A program made the translations under genes and the position numbers. From DASPKW01 sp038244055 (lineage in GTDB: Bacteria; Planctomycetota; Phycisphaerae; Tepidisphaerales; Tepidisphaeraceae): a DNA stretch of 37,605 bases. Position 1 is the stretch's first letter. Each line of letters opens with the position of its first letter. The notes under the pieces are model-generated. The model did no database searches. It was not told the origin of the DNA and saw nothing but the letters and a program-made list of their open reading frames with translations. The stretch covers positions 1-37,605 of the forward strand of contig JBBRTW010000009.1 of the NCBI GenBank assembly GCA_038244055.1, in the 5' to 3' direction. Positions 8,523 through 17,000 of the stretch are shown one piece after another.

Positions 8523-9956
8523 CTACGGCAGCGGCGTCGCGGCGATGCCGTACATGCTCTTGGCGGGGGCGTTGTCGCCCAGTGTCACCGCGCCCGCCTG
8601 GGGGACCTCGCGCCGCCAGACGGTGAACGGGCGGTCGATGCTCTGGCCCGGGCCCTGGCCCAGTTGCAGGTGCGGCATGTCGGGTGGGCCTTCGTCCAGG
8701 CCGATCGCCAGCGGCGTTTGCACGAAGTCGCGCACCAGCCACTCGGGAGGCGTGGCGCTGGCCTGCAAAAAGACGTAGAGCGCCGCGGGTCGGGCGAGCG
8801 TCACGGTGATCTTCAAATCCGGCGTTTTCTTGTCGCTGTTGAAGGTCATGACGAGGTCCGCCCCCTTGAGCTCGGCCGGGATGCCGGAGGCATCGACGCC
8901 GTTCCACTCGTAGCAGCGGTCGACGTAGGCGGGGGCGTCTTCTTCCAGGCCGCGGTGGACGATGCGGTAGAAGTTGCCCGCGCCGCCCTCGAGATCGCGG
9001 AGATTGTCTTCGACTCGGGCGATCACGGCATTGCCGCCGGCGGGCGCGCCACCCACCACCCAGTCCGGTGTTCCCGGTTTCCCCTCTACAGCGACGATGC
9101 GCTGCACCTGGCCGTCGAGGGCCACATGCAGACCCTGGCCCTTGCTCATGCGTAATGCGGCGGCGGGCCGCGTCGTACTCCCCGCCGTACCGCGTGGCGC
9201 GGCGCTGCGCAGCAGGTCCACCTGGCCTTCGAAGACCAGCACGTCGGCGCGGCCGCTCCTGTCGACCCGCATCCCAAACTCCGTCCCCTGGTCGACGACC
9301 TGCGCGGCCGCCGATTCGACGGTGAATCCCTTACCGGTCGGGCCCACGCGCGCGGTGATCTGCCCTTCATCTGCCCGCATGCGCATCGGCGAGAGAAACT
9401 GGACCTTCGCCGAGCCAGTGAGCGTGACGATCACATCCGATCGCAGCGTCAGCCGGAGCGTCCCCGAGCGGATCGACAGGGGCTGCAGCCCAACATTCGC
9501 CCCGGTCGCCAATGCCGTCTGGCCTTCGCCCCAGACCACATCGCGCATCGCGGCCACCGTTCCCAGCATCTCGGGAACGGGTGGCCCATCACTGACGCGC
9601 CCGGGCCACAGCAGCATCGCCAGCCCCACCGACAGCAGCATCACCGCCGCCACGGCGAGGCGCCGCCAGCCAATGCGCCATCGCCTGGGCGGTGGTTCAA
9701 TCTGCATGATCGTCGGAGCCGCGACCGGCTCTTCGGGCACCACCGCCGGCCCGGCCTGGCCGTGCCGCCACAACAGCAGCGCGTGCATCCGCGCCTGGTC
9801 GACGTATGCCTCCAGCGCCGCCGGATCGTCACGCAGCAACGGGCGCAGGCGCTGGACCTGCTCGGCAGTGGCCTTGCCCTCCAGCACCGCGTCGATAAGG
9901 TCTTCGATCTCGGGCGGATGCGACTCGCGATAGTGGCCGGCAGGCTGCGTGCTCAT
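8523..9956 (-). CDS. FecR-domain membrane protein, putative anti-sigma partner
   Basis: This 477-residue protein has a short cytoplasmic region with PEIEDLIDAVLEGKATAEQVQRL (about 15-37), a transmembrane segment (about 98-116) and a periplasmic FecR-like beta-domain (about 155-245) with GTLRLTLRSDVIVTLTGSAK, FTVESAAAQVVDQGTEF and ADVLVFEGQVDL. A C-terminal beta-rich region of about 180 residues follows, of unknown role, possibly sugar- or ligand-binding. In known systems FecR-type proteins carry a surface signal to an ECF sigma factor. The start at 9956 makes an ATGA overlap with the sigma gene stop, and GAGGAAG lies just upstream, so translation is probably coupled. The longer frame to 9992 lies inside the sigma gene and was not used. 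Confidence 0.88.
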   Translation of the reverse strand: MSTQPAGHYRESHPPEIEDLIDAVLEGKATAEQVQRLRPLLRDDPAALEAYVDQARMHALLLWRHGQAGPAVVPEEPVAAPTIMQIEPPPRRWRIGWRRLAVAAVMLLSVGLAMLLWPGRVSDGPPVPEMLGTVAAMRDVVWGEGQTALATGANVGLQPLSIRSGTLRLTLRSDVIVTLTGSAKVQFLSPMRMRADEGQITARVGPTGKGFTVESAAAQVVDQGTEFGMRVDRSGRADVLVFEGQVDLLRSAAPRGTAGSTTRPAAALRMSKGQGLHVALDGQVQRIVAVEGKPGTPDWVVGGAPAGGNAVIARVEDNLRDLEGGAGNFYRIVHRGLEEDAPAYVDRCYEWNGVDASGIPAELKGADLVMTFNSDKKTPDLKITVTLARPAALYVFLQASATPPEWLVRDFVQTPLAIGLDEGPPDMPHLQLGQGPGQSIDRPFTVWRREVPQAGAVTLGDNAPAKSMYGIAATPLP

Positions 9957-10519
9957 GGGCCTTCCTCTCTCGCTAAAGTCGTTTGGATGCACTCCATCAG
10001 CGCCTTGCGCACGCGGTAAAGCTCGGCCGCGACGGCATTGGGCGCTTTGCCCGCCTGCTGCGCGATCGTTTCAAGCGACTGGCCGTCCCGATACCGCGCA
10101 TCGACCACCGTCCGGTGTCTTGGCGATAATTTGTTCAAGCACCCATCGAGCGCCTCAAGCTGTCGATCCATCCCCTCATCCCGCCGGCGAAATGCATCGC
10201 TGATCTGCTCGATCAAATCATCATCGAAGGTCAGCTTCTCCCGCGACCGCTTCTTGCGATACGCCATGACCTGAAAATGAGCGATCCGATAAGCCCACGG
10301 CATGAATGGCCGGGCCGGGTCATACTCGCCGGCCTTTTCCCACAAGACGGCGTTGGTTTCCTGAAGCACGTCCGCCGCACCGGCGCTGGTCCCCAGAAGC
10401 GCGCAGACATAGGCGTACAGATTACTCTGGGACGCGGTAAGCAGCCGCACCACTTCCGCCATCGCCTGGCGGGTTTCGTCGGAGCGGTCATCGGGCTTTG
10501 TCGGGTTCAATTCCGGCAT
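9953..10519 (-). CDS. ECF RNA polymerase sigma factor (Rhodopirellula/Verrucomicrobium type)
   Basis: This 188-residue protein has region 2 at about residues 30-95 (LYAYVCALLG, ADVLQETNAVLWEK, FMPWAYRIAHFQVMAYRKK) and region 4 at about 125-180 (LDGCLNKLSPRHRTVVDARY, then the helix-turn-helix SLETIAQQAGKAPNAVAAEL). The tryptophan-rich region 2 is typical of the ECF group expanded in planctomycetes and verrucomicrobia. AAGGAG stands four bases before the ATG. It is the first gene of a minus-strand run with the FecR protein, an unknown secreted protein, the SGNH hydrolase and the PA14 protein. It is divergent from the xylanase. It probably directs transcription of its own operon or of other exported functions; its target promoters cannot be named from this window. 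Confidence 0.92.
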   Translation of the reverse strand: MPELNPTKPDDRSDETRQAMAEVVRLLTASQSNLYAYVCALLGTSAGAADVLQETNAVLWEKAGEYDPARPFMPWAYRIAHFQVMAYRKKRSREKLTFDDDLIEQISDAFRRRDEGMDRQLEALDGCLNKLSPRHRTVVDARYRDGQSLETIAQQAGKAPNAVAAELYRVRKALMECIQTTLAREEGP

Positions 10520-10711
10520 GTCTCTCCTTATTTAGCCGATGATGGCGAAATATGACGAAAGTTTTGTCCCGGAGCAGCATAAACAGCCGGGCTGCCGCAC
10601 GAATTGGCAGGGGCTACCCATGACAACTGTGTATATGTAATATTTCAATTCGACGGGCGTTTCAGCTTCAGAAACCTTACCATATCCATCATGCTGCGGA
10701 GGAACTCGGCG

Positions 10712-11857
10712 ATGCGAATTTTGATGATCTGCCTGATGCTGGCTTCGGCGGTCTGTGCGCAGCCCGCGCCTCCCGCCGCCCAGCCCCGATCGGCCGACGC
10801 CACTCTGCGTCAGGCCGCCGGCCCAAAGCTGCTGATCGGCGCTGCCACTTCATCGCGGAGCCTGGACCGACCCGCGTTGGCGACCTTTATTTCTCAGCAG
10901 TTTGGGTGCCTCACGGCCGACAACGAGATGAAGCCCGACTCGCTGCAGCGAGTGAAAGGGACTTTCACTTTCGACAGGGCCGACCGGATCGTCGCCTTCG
11001 CCACGGCCAACAAGATGCAGATGATCGGGCACACGCTCTGCTGGCACCAGCAGACCCCCAAGTGGATGTTCCAGGATGACCAGGGGCAGGCGCTGCCGCG
11101 CGAGGCGGCGCTGGCGAACCTCAAAGCGCACATCGAGGGGGTCGTGAAGCATTTCAAAGGCAAGGTCAAGGGGTGGGACGTGGTGAACGAGGCGGTCAAC
11201 GATGGGCCCAGGCCGGACCTTCGCGATACCCCGGCGCGGCGGGCGATTGGGGATGATTTTGTGCTCAAGGCTTTCGAGTTCGCCCATCAGGCCGACCCGG
11301 ACGCCGAGCTTTATTACAACGACTACAACATCGAGACCGATTTCAAGCGCGAGCGGGCGCTGCGGTTGGTTCGCCAGATCAAAGCGGCGGGGTTGCGGAT
11401 CGATGGCGTGGGGATTCAGGGCCACTGGTCGCTGGCGTCGCCCGGCACCGCGGAGATCGAGCGCGGCATTAAGGCCTATGTGGGCGAAGGCCTGAAGGTG
11501 ATGATCACGGAGCTGGATGTCGATGTGTTACCCCGCGGCCGAGGCGGTGGCGCGGACCTCAACGCCACCGAACGGCAGGGCCAGGACCCCTACAAGGCGG
11601 GTTTGCCCGAAGACATGCAGCAGAAACTGGCGCAGCGGTACGGCGAACTATTCGGGCTGTTCGTCCGCTATCCCCAGATCACGCGGATCACGTTCTGGGG
11701 CACCAACGATGGCGACAGTTGGCTGAATGGCTTCCCGGTGCGCGGGCGCACCAATCATCCTTTGCTGTTCGACAGACAGTTACAGCCCAAGCCGGCGTTT
11801 AAGACCGCGATCGGCGCGCTGCAAGCCGCCAAACCCGCGGGCGGCGAGTCGAAATGA
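10712..11857 (+). CDS. GH10 endo-1,4-beta-xylanase
   Basis: This 381-residue protein has a signal peptide (MRILMICLMLASAVCAQ) and a single GH10 TIM-barrel domain that cleaves the beta-1,4-xylan backbone with retention. The acid/base is E160 in WDVVNEAVND and the nucleophile is E267 in ITELDVDVL. Other family marks are TADNEMKPDSLQ, GHTLCWHQQTPKWM, YYNDYNIE, GVGIQGHW and ITFWGTNDGDSWLN. There is no carbohydrate-binding module. The start at 10712 is chosen because GGAGG at 10699-10703 is well placed and the signal peptide begins there; upstream in-frame starts (10604, 10691) lack this. It is the first of five same-strand genes for arabinoxylan breakdown and is divergent from the ECF sigma gene across 192 bases. 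Confidence 0.95.
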   Translation: MRILMICLMLASAVCAQPAPPAAQPRSADATLRQAAGPKLLIGAATSSRSLDRPALATFISQQFGCLTADNEMKPDSLQRVKGTFTFDRADRIVAFATANKMQMIGHTLCWHQQTPKWMFQDDQGQALPREAALANLKAHIEGVVKHFKGKVKGWDVVNEAVNDGPRPDLRDTPARRAIGDDFVLKAFEFAHQADPDAELYYNDYNIETDFKRERALRLVRQIKAAGLRIDGVGIQGHWSLASPGTAEIERGIKAYVGEGLKVMITELDVDVLPRGRGGGADLNATERQGQDPYKAGLPEDMQQKLAQRYGELFGLFVRYPQITRITFWGTNDGDSWLNGFPVRGRTNHPLLFDRQLQPKPAFKTAIGALQAAKPAGGESK

Positions 11858-11894
11858 GAGTCTGCCAAACCCGGTTTGACTGGAGGATATGCAT

Positions 11895-13148
11895 ATGAAC
11901 AACATGCGCACGAGGATGATGTTGATTGGATTGGTCCTGGGTGAGTGCTCGGCGCTGGCGCAGGGCGCGCCGGCGGTCCCGGCGGCCGCGGAGCCTCCGG
12001 CGGATGCCAGTCCATCGGTGCTCAATGCGCCGGGTCATTCATATCCCATGGTGGACTCGCGCGGCCGGGCGAGTTTTTGCATTACCGCACCCAACGCTCA
12101 GGCCGTCGTCGTCTCGATCGGCCGCCGAATCCCCCTTGCCAAAGACGCGAGCGGCCTATGGGTCGGAACATCGGAACCGCTGCCCGTTGGCTTCCACTAT
12201 TACACCGTGCAAATTGACGGCGCGGCCTTCAATGACCCGGGCACTCAGAGTTTCTTCGGCGGCTCCAAGTGGATGTCGGCGATCGAGATTCCCGACCCCG
12301 CAGGCGATTATTATCAGGCGAAGGACGTGCCGCATGGCATCGTGCGCATTCATCCGTATCACTCGAAGATTCAAAATGCCGCCCGCAGGGCGTTCATCTA
12401 CACGCCTCCCGGATATGACCGTTCCGATCAGCGATACCCGGTTCTGTACCTGCAACATGGCGCGGGCGAGGATGAAACCGGCTGGTCGAGCCAGGGGCGC
12501 GTGAACTTCATCATGGATAACCTGATCGCGAACGGAAAGGCCCGCCCGATGATCGTTGTGATGGAAAATGGCGGCGGCAGCGCTTTGTTTGCCCGAGGCA
12601 ATCCAGGCCCTGCGACGCGCCCCTCCGGCGCTGCGACAACGACCGCTCCTACGACAGCGACGACGAGAGCTGCGACCCCACCGGCTCCGGGTCGTGGCGG
12701 GCCGGGGGCATTTAACAATCCCTTCGAGCAGATTCTGCTTGGCGAGGTGATTCCGATGATTGATGCGGAATACCGCACGATCGCCGACCGCGACCATCGC
12801 GCGATGGCGGGCTTATCGATGGGCGGTGGGCAGACGCTTTCGATCGGCCTGACCCACCTGGATGTTTTCTCAGCCCTGGGCGTCTTCTCAGGCTCTCGCG
12901 GAGTGTCCGATGTGAAGACTGCATACGGCGGCGTCTTGGCCGACGGCGGGGCGTTCAATCAAAAGGTTCGAGCGTTCTACCTTTCGGTAGGCACCACCGA
13001 AAACATGGAGGGCGCTCGCTCGTTTCATAAAGCCCTGGAAGCGCAGGGCATCAAACACACCTATTACGAATCCGAAGGCACGGCCCACGAATGGCAAACC
13101 TGGCGGCGCAGCTTTTATGGCTTCGCACCCCAGTTGTTCCAGGAATGA
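11895..13148 (+). CDS. CE1-type esterase with N-terminal Ig-like (E-set) domain
   Basis: This 417-residue protein has a signal peptide (about 1-24), an early-set Ig-like domain (about 45-125; RASFCITAPNAQAVVVSIG, PVGFHYYTVQIDG) and an esterase-D/CE1 alpha/beta hydrolase domain (about 140-417). The nucleophile is S308 in GLSMGGGQ and the histidine H398 in GTAHEWQTW. The domain opens with the usual RAFIYTPPGYD and YPVLYLQHGAGEDETGW. Related enzymes release ferulate or acetate from arabinoxylan. Between the strand MIVVMENGG and helix FEQILLGEVIPMID it carries an extra Thr/Ala/Pro-rich segment of about 40 residues (about 232-272) that its downstream paralogue lacks. The ATG at 11895 is preferred over 11889 because the TGGAGG site is then eight bases away. 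It follows the xylanase by 37 bases. Confidence 0.9.
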   Translation: MNNMRTRMMLIGLVLGECSALAQGAPAVPAAAEPPADASPSVLNAPGHSYPMVDSRGRASFCITAPNAQAVVVSIGRRIPLAKDASGLWVGTSEPLPVGFHYYTVQIDGAAFNDPGTQSFFGGSKWMSAIEIPDPAGDYYQAKDVPHGIVRIHPYHSKIQNAARRAFIYTPPGYDRSDQRYPVLYLQHGAGEDETGWSSQGRVNFIMDNLIANGKARPMIVVMENGGGSALFARGNPGPATRPSGAATTTAPTTATTRAATPPAPGRGGPGAFNNPFEQILLGEVIPMIDAEYRTIADRDHRAMAGLSMGGGQTLSIGLTHLDVFSALGVFSGSRGVSDVKTAYGGVLADGGAFNQKVRAFYLSVGTTENMEGARSFHKALEAQGIKHTYYESEGTAHEWQTWRRSFYGFAPQLFQE

Positions 13149-13222
13149 AACGGGTGACCCGCGGCTGTTGCTTCGTTACAATCACAGATGATCCCTGCAC
13201 CCATTCAAGGAGAGATGACATC

Positions 13223-14125
13223 ATGGCTCGGCTGAAATACTCCATGCTCGCTGCGCTCTGCGGGCTGCTGGCATTTGCCTTCATGACTCAGAACGCCGCC
13301 GCCGCTCAGGAACCACAACGCCCGCCTCGTGGCGCGATCGCGCTCAATCCCGACGACGTTCCGGCGTTCGATGATCCACCGGCCGGAATTATCGCCAAGC
13401 GCGACAACATTCCCCATGGCCAGCTCGAGATGGTGAGCTATGACTCCAAGTCGGTCGGAGCCACGCGCAAGATGCAGGTCTACACGCCGCCCGGATACTC
13501 AAAGGACCAGAAGTACCCCGTGCTGTACTTGCTGCACGGCATCGGCGGCGACGAGACCGAATGGCAGCGCTTCGCCTCGCCCAGTGTCCTGCTCGACAAC
13601 CTGATTGCCGACGGCAAAGCCATCCCCATGATCGTGGTGATGCCCAACGGGCGGGCGCAGAAGAACGACCGCGCCGAGGGCGATGTTTTCAAGTCCGCTC
13701 CAGCGTTCGCCGCCTTCGAGCAGGATTTGCTCAAGGACGTGATTCCGACAATCGAGTCGCGGTACGCCGCGGCGGCCGATCGCGAGCACCGGGCACTGGC
13801 AGGCCTTTCGATGGGCGGCGGGCAATCCTTCAATTTCGGCCTCGCGCACCTCGATACTTTTGCCTGGATCGGCGCATTCTCCGCCGCGCCCAACACGAAG
13901 CCCGCGAAAGAACTCGTGCCGGACCCCGAAGCGGCAAAGGCCAAGCTCAAACTGCTCTTCATTTCATGCGGCAAGAAAGACGGCCTGATTCGAATCAGCC
14001 AGGGCGTTCACGCCTACCTGAAGGAGAACAAAGTGCCTCACATCTGGCACGTCGACGGCAACGCCCACGATCCGCCGCACTGGAAGAGCAGCCTTTATCA
14101 CTTCGCACAGCGCATCTTCCGCTGA
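13223..14125 (+). CDS. CE1-type feruloyl/acetyl-xylan esterase
   Basis: This 300-residue protein has a signal peptide (about 1-26, ending NAAAA) and a single esterase-D/CE1 alpha/beta hydrolase domain. Marks are MQVYTPPGYSKDQKYPVLYL, LLHGIGGDETEW, the nucleophile elbow GLSMGGGQ with S196, and the histidine H282 in GNAHDPPHW. Known relatives cut ester-linked ferulate or acetyl groups from arabinoxylan side chains. It is paralogous to the preceding gene but lacks its Ig-like domain and low-complexity insertion. AAGGAGAG at 13208-13215 decides the start at 13223; the longer frame to 13091 runs into the preceding gene. It sits third in the arabinoxylan gene run, 74 bases after the previous stop. 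Confidence 0.9.
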   Translation: MARLKYSMLAALCGLLAFAFMTQNAAAAQEPQRPPRGAIALNPDDVPAFDDPPAGIIAKRDNIPHGQLEMVSYDSKSVGATRKMQVYTPPGYSKDQKYPVLYLLHGIGGDETEWQRFASPSVLLDNLIADGKAIPMIVVMPNGRAQKNDRAEGDVFKSAPAFAAFEQDLLKDVIPTIESRYAAAADREHRALAGLSMGGGQSFNFGLAHLDTFAWIGAFSAAPNTKPAKELVPDPEAAKAKLKLLFISCGKKDGLIRISQGVHAYLKENKVPHIWHVDGNAHDPPHWKSSLYHFAQRIFR

Positions 14126-14199
14126 TGGCGGCAGGCAGGGCGCGCATCGTTGCTTGAGAAGGTCACCGTTTGCTTTTGAATGAAACGAGGAACGATCCC

Positions 14200-15258
14200 A
14201 TGTCGAAGGCCAGTCTTCTCCGGTGCTTAGTCTTAATGGCGATGAGCATGACGAGCCTGCTGCCGGCGGCCGAGCCGGCGGCGCGGCCCGCCGCCGACGC
14301 ACCGCCCGCGACGATCGCCGCGCCGTTGCAGTGGAAATCCAGCGGTGTGTTGATCCCGCCGGTGTCCGATGCCACGCACACGCTGATCTCCGTGAAGGAC
14401 CCCACGGTGGTCTACTTCGGCGACAAGTGGCACGTCTATGCAACCACCGCCAATGATCGAGGCAACTGGAGCATCGTGTATTTGAGCTTCAAAGACTGGT
14501 CCGAAGCGGCCAGCGCCAAGCCCTATTACATGGATGCCAATCCCAATCTGCGCGGCTACCACTGCGCGCCGCAGGTGTTTTACTTCCAGGCTCATAAGAA
14601 GTGGTATCTGATCTACCAGTCGCAGCACCCGCAATTCTCGACGACGGATGACATTTCCAAACCCGAGACCTGGAGCAAGCCGCAGGACTTCTTTGCCGGT
14701 AAACCGGCCGGGACGCCCAGGCTCTGGATCGACTACTGGATCATCTGCGACGACACGCACGCATATCTGTTCTTCACGGGCGATGACGGCAAATTCTACC
14801 GCAGCCGCACGAAGATCGAGGATTTCCCCAAGGGCATGAGCAACCCCGAGATCGCCCTGCAGGAATCGCGCGACATCCTTTTTGAAGCGAGCATGACGTA
14901 CAGGATCAAAGGGACCGGCACCTATTTGACGCTGATCGAGGCGATGGGCCCGGACCGTTACTACCGGGCGTTCACATCGGACCGGCTGGATGGCAAATGG
15001 ACGCCGCTGCCGGGCGCGGACACCTATCGCAAGCCCTTCGCGGGCATTAACAACGTCGTGTTCGAGCAGGGCGTCATTCCCTGGACGCGCGACATCAGCC
15101 ACGGGGAACTGATTCGCGATGGATACGACCAAACGATGACGATCGACCTGAAGAATCTTCAGTTGCTGTACCAGGGGCGCGATCCGGCGATCAAAACGGG
15201 TTACGGTCAGTTGCCGTACCGCCTTGGGTTGCTGACGCTGATCCCGGCCGGGAAATGA
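14200..15258 (+). CDS. GH62 alpha-L-arabinofuranosidase
   Basis: This 352-residue protein has a signal peptide (about 1-24) and a single GH62 five-bladed beta-propeller, a family that removes arabinofuranose side chains from arabinoxylan by inversion. Characteristic segments are LQWKSSGVLIPPVSDATHTL, VKDPTVVYFGDKWHVYA, PQVFYFQAHKKWYLIYQSQ, and DISKPETWSKPQDFF. Expected catalytic residues are D67 in KDPT (base), D178 in WIDYWIICDD (pKa modulator) and E229 in LFEASMTY (acid). CGAGGA is eight bases before the ATG at 14200; the longer frame from 14170 has no such site. There is no binding module. GH62 is known mainly from fungi and actinobacteria, so its presence in this background is notable. 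Confidence 0.92.
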   Translation: MSKASLLRCLVLMAMSMTSLLPAAEPAARPAADAPPATIAAPLQWKSSGVLIPPVSDATHTLISVKDPTVVYFGDKWHVYATTANDRGNWSIVYLSFKDWSEAASAKPYYMDANPNLRGYHCAPQVFYFQAHKKWYLIYQSQHPQFSTTDDISKPETWSKPQDFFAGKPAGTPRLWIDYWIICDDTHAYLFFTGDDGKFYRSRTKIEDFPKGMSNPEIALQESRDILFEASMTYRIKGTGTYLTLIEAMGPDRYYRAFTSDRLDGKWTPLPGADTYRKPFAGINNVVFEQGVIPWTRDISHGELIRDGYDQTMTIDLKNLQLLYQGRDPAIKTGYGQLPYRLGLLTLIPAGK

Positions 15259-15299
15259 TTCTCCGGCCGGCTTCGCGCCATCACGCAGGTTCATCACTC

Positions 15300-16901
15300 A
15301 TGAGATCCATGAAGAAACCCGCCATCTATCTTGTGGCTTTCATCTTGGCGTTCGTGCTCACGACCCCGCTGCGGGCGCAGCCGGTGGGCGACCCCGACCG
15401 CGCCAAGAACCCGGTTATCTGGGCCGACGTCCCCGACCTCGCGGCCATTCGCGTGGGTGACGCCTACTACATGAGCAGCACCACGATGCACATGAGTCCG
15501 GGACTTCCGATCATGAAGTCAATGGACCTGGTGAACTGGCAGATCGTCGGCTACGCCTACGCCACCCTCGCCGACAATGATGCGCTGAACTTGCGGAACG
15601 GAAAAAACGCCTACGGCGCGGGCTCCTGGGCCAGCAGCCTGCGTTTTCATGACGATACGTTTTTCGTCACCACATTCTCCAGCACGACCGGAAAGACGCA
15701 CATCTACCGCACCAGGGACATCGAGAAAGGCCCATGGGTCGAAAATTCGTTTCGACCCGCGCTGCACGACCATTCACTGTTCTTCGACGACGATGGGCGC
15801 GTCTACATGGTTCACGGCGCCGGCAACTTGCGGCTGGTCGAGCTGAATAAAGACCTCACCGGCACGCTGGCGGGCGGGGTGAATCAGATCATCATCGCCA
15901 ATGCGAGCCGGGTGGCGAGCCCGAATGTCGGCCTGCCCGCCGAGGGTTCGCAACTGCGAAAAATCAACGGAAAATACTACCTCTTCAATATCACCTGGCC
16001 CCGGGGCGGCATGCGCACGGCGATTGTGCATCGCGCTGACAAAATCACCGGCCCGTACGAAGGGCGCGTGGCCCTTCAGGACAAGGGCGTGGCCCAGGGG
16101 GGCCTCATCGACACGCCCAAAGGCGAGTGGTACGCCTATCTTTTCCGCGATTTCGGCGCGGTGGGCCGCGTTCCCTACCTCGTGCCGGTCAAATGGGAGG
16201 ATGGCTGGCCGGTGCTGGGCGTCGACGGCAAAGCGCCGGACACGCTGAACCTTCCCGCGAGCAAAGGCCCGATTCCGGGCATCATCGCCTCGGATGAATT
16301 CGATCGTCGCCCGGGCGAAGCGGCGCTGCCGCTGGTCTGGCAATGGAACCACAACCCCGACAATGACAACTGGTCGCTCAGCCAGCGCCCCGGCTTCCTG
16401 CGGTTGACCACCGGCCGAGTGGACGGCGATTTCCTGTCGGCTCGAAACACGCTCACGCAGCGGATGTTCGGACCGCAATGCTCCGCCGCCGTCTGCATCG
16501 ACGTGAGCAAGATGAAGGATGGCGACTTCGCCGGCCTGGGCGCATTGCAGAATCGCTACGGCCTGGTGGGAGTGAAGATGGCCGGGAATGCCAGGTCGAT
16601 CGTTGCGGTCAGCGCCGAATCAGGTTCCCTGGTGGAGGTCGAGAGCGTGCCGCTGACCGGGGACATCGTCCACCTCAAGCTCGAATGCGACTTCGGGAAC
16701 CGCGCCGACACGGCGCGCTTCTCCCACAGCTTGGATGGAAAGAAATGGACCGCGATCGGCAAACCGCTGCGGATGACCTACACCCTGCCGCACTTCATGG
16801 GCTACCGCTTCGCACTGTTCAACTATGCAACCAAAGCCGCGGGCGGCTCGGCGGATTTCGACTACTTCCGCGTGAGCGAGAAGATATCGGCCGCGAACTG
16901 A
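15300..16901 (+). CDS. GH43 beta-xylosidase / alpha-L-arabinofuranosidase with C-terminal beta-sandwich
   Basis: This 533-residue protein has a signal peptide (about 1-28, ending PLRAQ). A GH43 five-bladed propeller (about 30-320) follows, then a concanavalin-like C-terminal domain (about 340-530) of the beta-xylosidase type (WQWNHNPDNDNWSLSQRPGF, ending FALFNYATKAAGGSADFDYF). Expected catalytic residues are D46 in VPDLAAIRVGD, D157 in LHDHSLFFDDDG and E215 in PAEGSQLRKING. Family members release xylose or arabinose from xylo-oligosaccharides. Starts at 15300 and 15309 are both possible; 15300 is used because a GCAGG lies at a workable distance. It closes the arabinoxylan run and ends 99 bases before the convergent GntR gene. 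Nothing clear is seen in that gap. Confidence 0.9.
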   Translation: MRSMKKPAIYLVAFILAFVLTTPLRAQPVGDPDRAKNPVIWADVPDLAAIRVGDAYYMSSTTMHMSPGLPIMKSMDLVNWQIVGYAYATLADNDALNLRNGKNAYGAGSWASSLRFHDDTFFVTTFSSTTGKTHIYRTRDIEKGPWVENSFRPALHDHSLFFDDDGRVYMVHGAGNLRLVELNKDLTGTLAGGVNQIIIANASRVASPNVGLPAEGSQLRKINGKYYLFNITWPRGGMRTAIVHRADKITGPYEGRVALQDKGVAQGGLIDTPKGEWYAYLFRDFGAVGRVPYLVPVKWEDGWPVLGVDGKAPDTLNLPASKGPIPGIIASDEFDRRPGEAALPLVWQWNHNPDNDNWSLSQRPGFLRLTTGRVDGDFLSARNTLTQRMFGPQCSAAVCIDVSKMKDGDFAGLGALQNRYGLVGVKMAGNARSIVAVSAESGSLVEVESVPLTGDIVHLKLECDFGNRADTARFSHSLDGKKWTAIGKPLRMTYTLPHFMGYRFALFNYATKAAGGSADFDYFRVSEKISAAN

Positions 16902-17000
16902 TGTATTCTTCGCGATCCATGCGGCCGCCTTGCCGTAAAGCCGGAGCCGACACGTCTTCGCCCGCGGCCACAAAAAGCGGCCCCATCCCCTCCTCTTTAA

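Noticed and set aside
6946..8778. A 610-codon plus-strand frame over the unknown secreted gene and the FecR end
   Set aside because: It spans two minus-strand genes that have ribosome-binding sites and a signal peptide or FecR domain, and its own translation has no family features.
14233..15297. A 354-codon minus-strand frame opposite GH62
   Set aside because: GH62 motifs on the plus strand are complete; the minus frame has only shadow composition.
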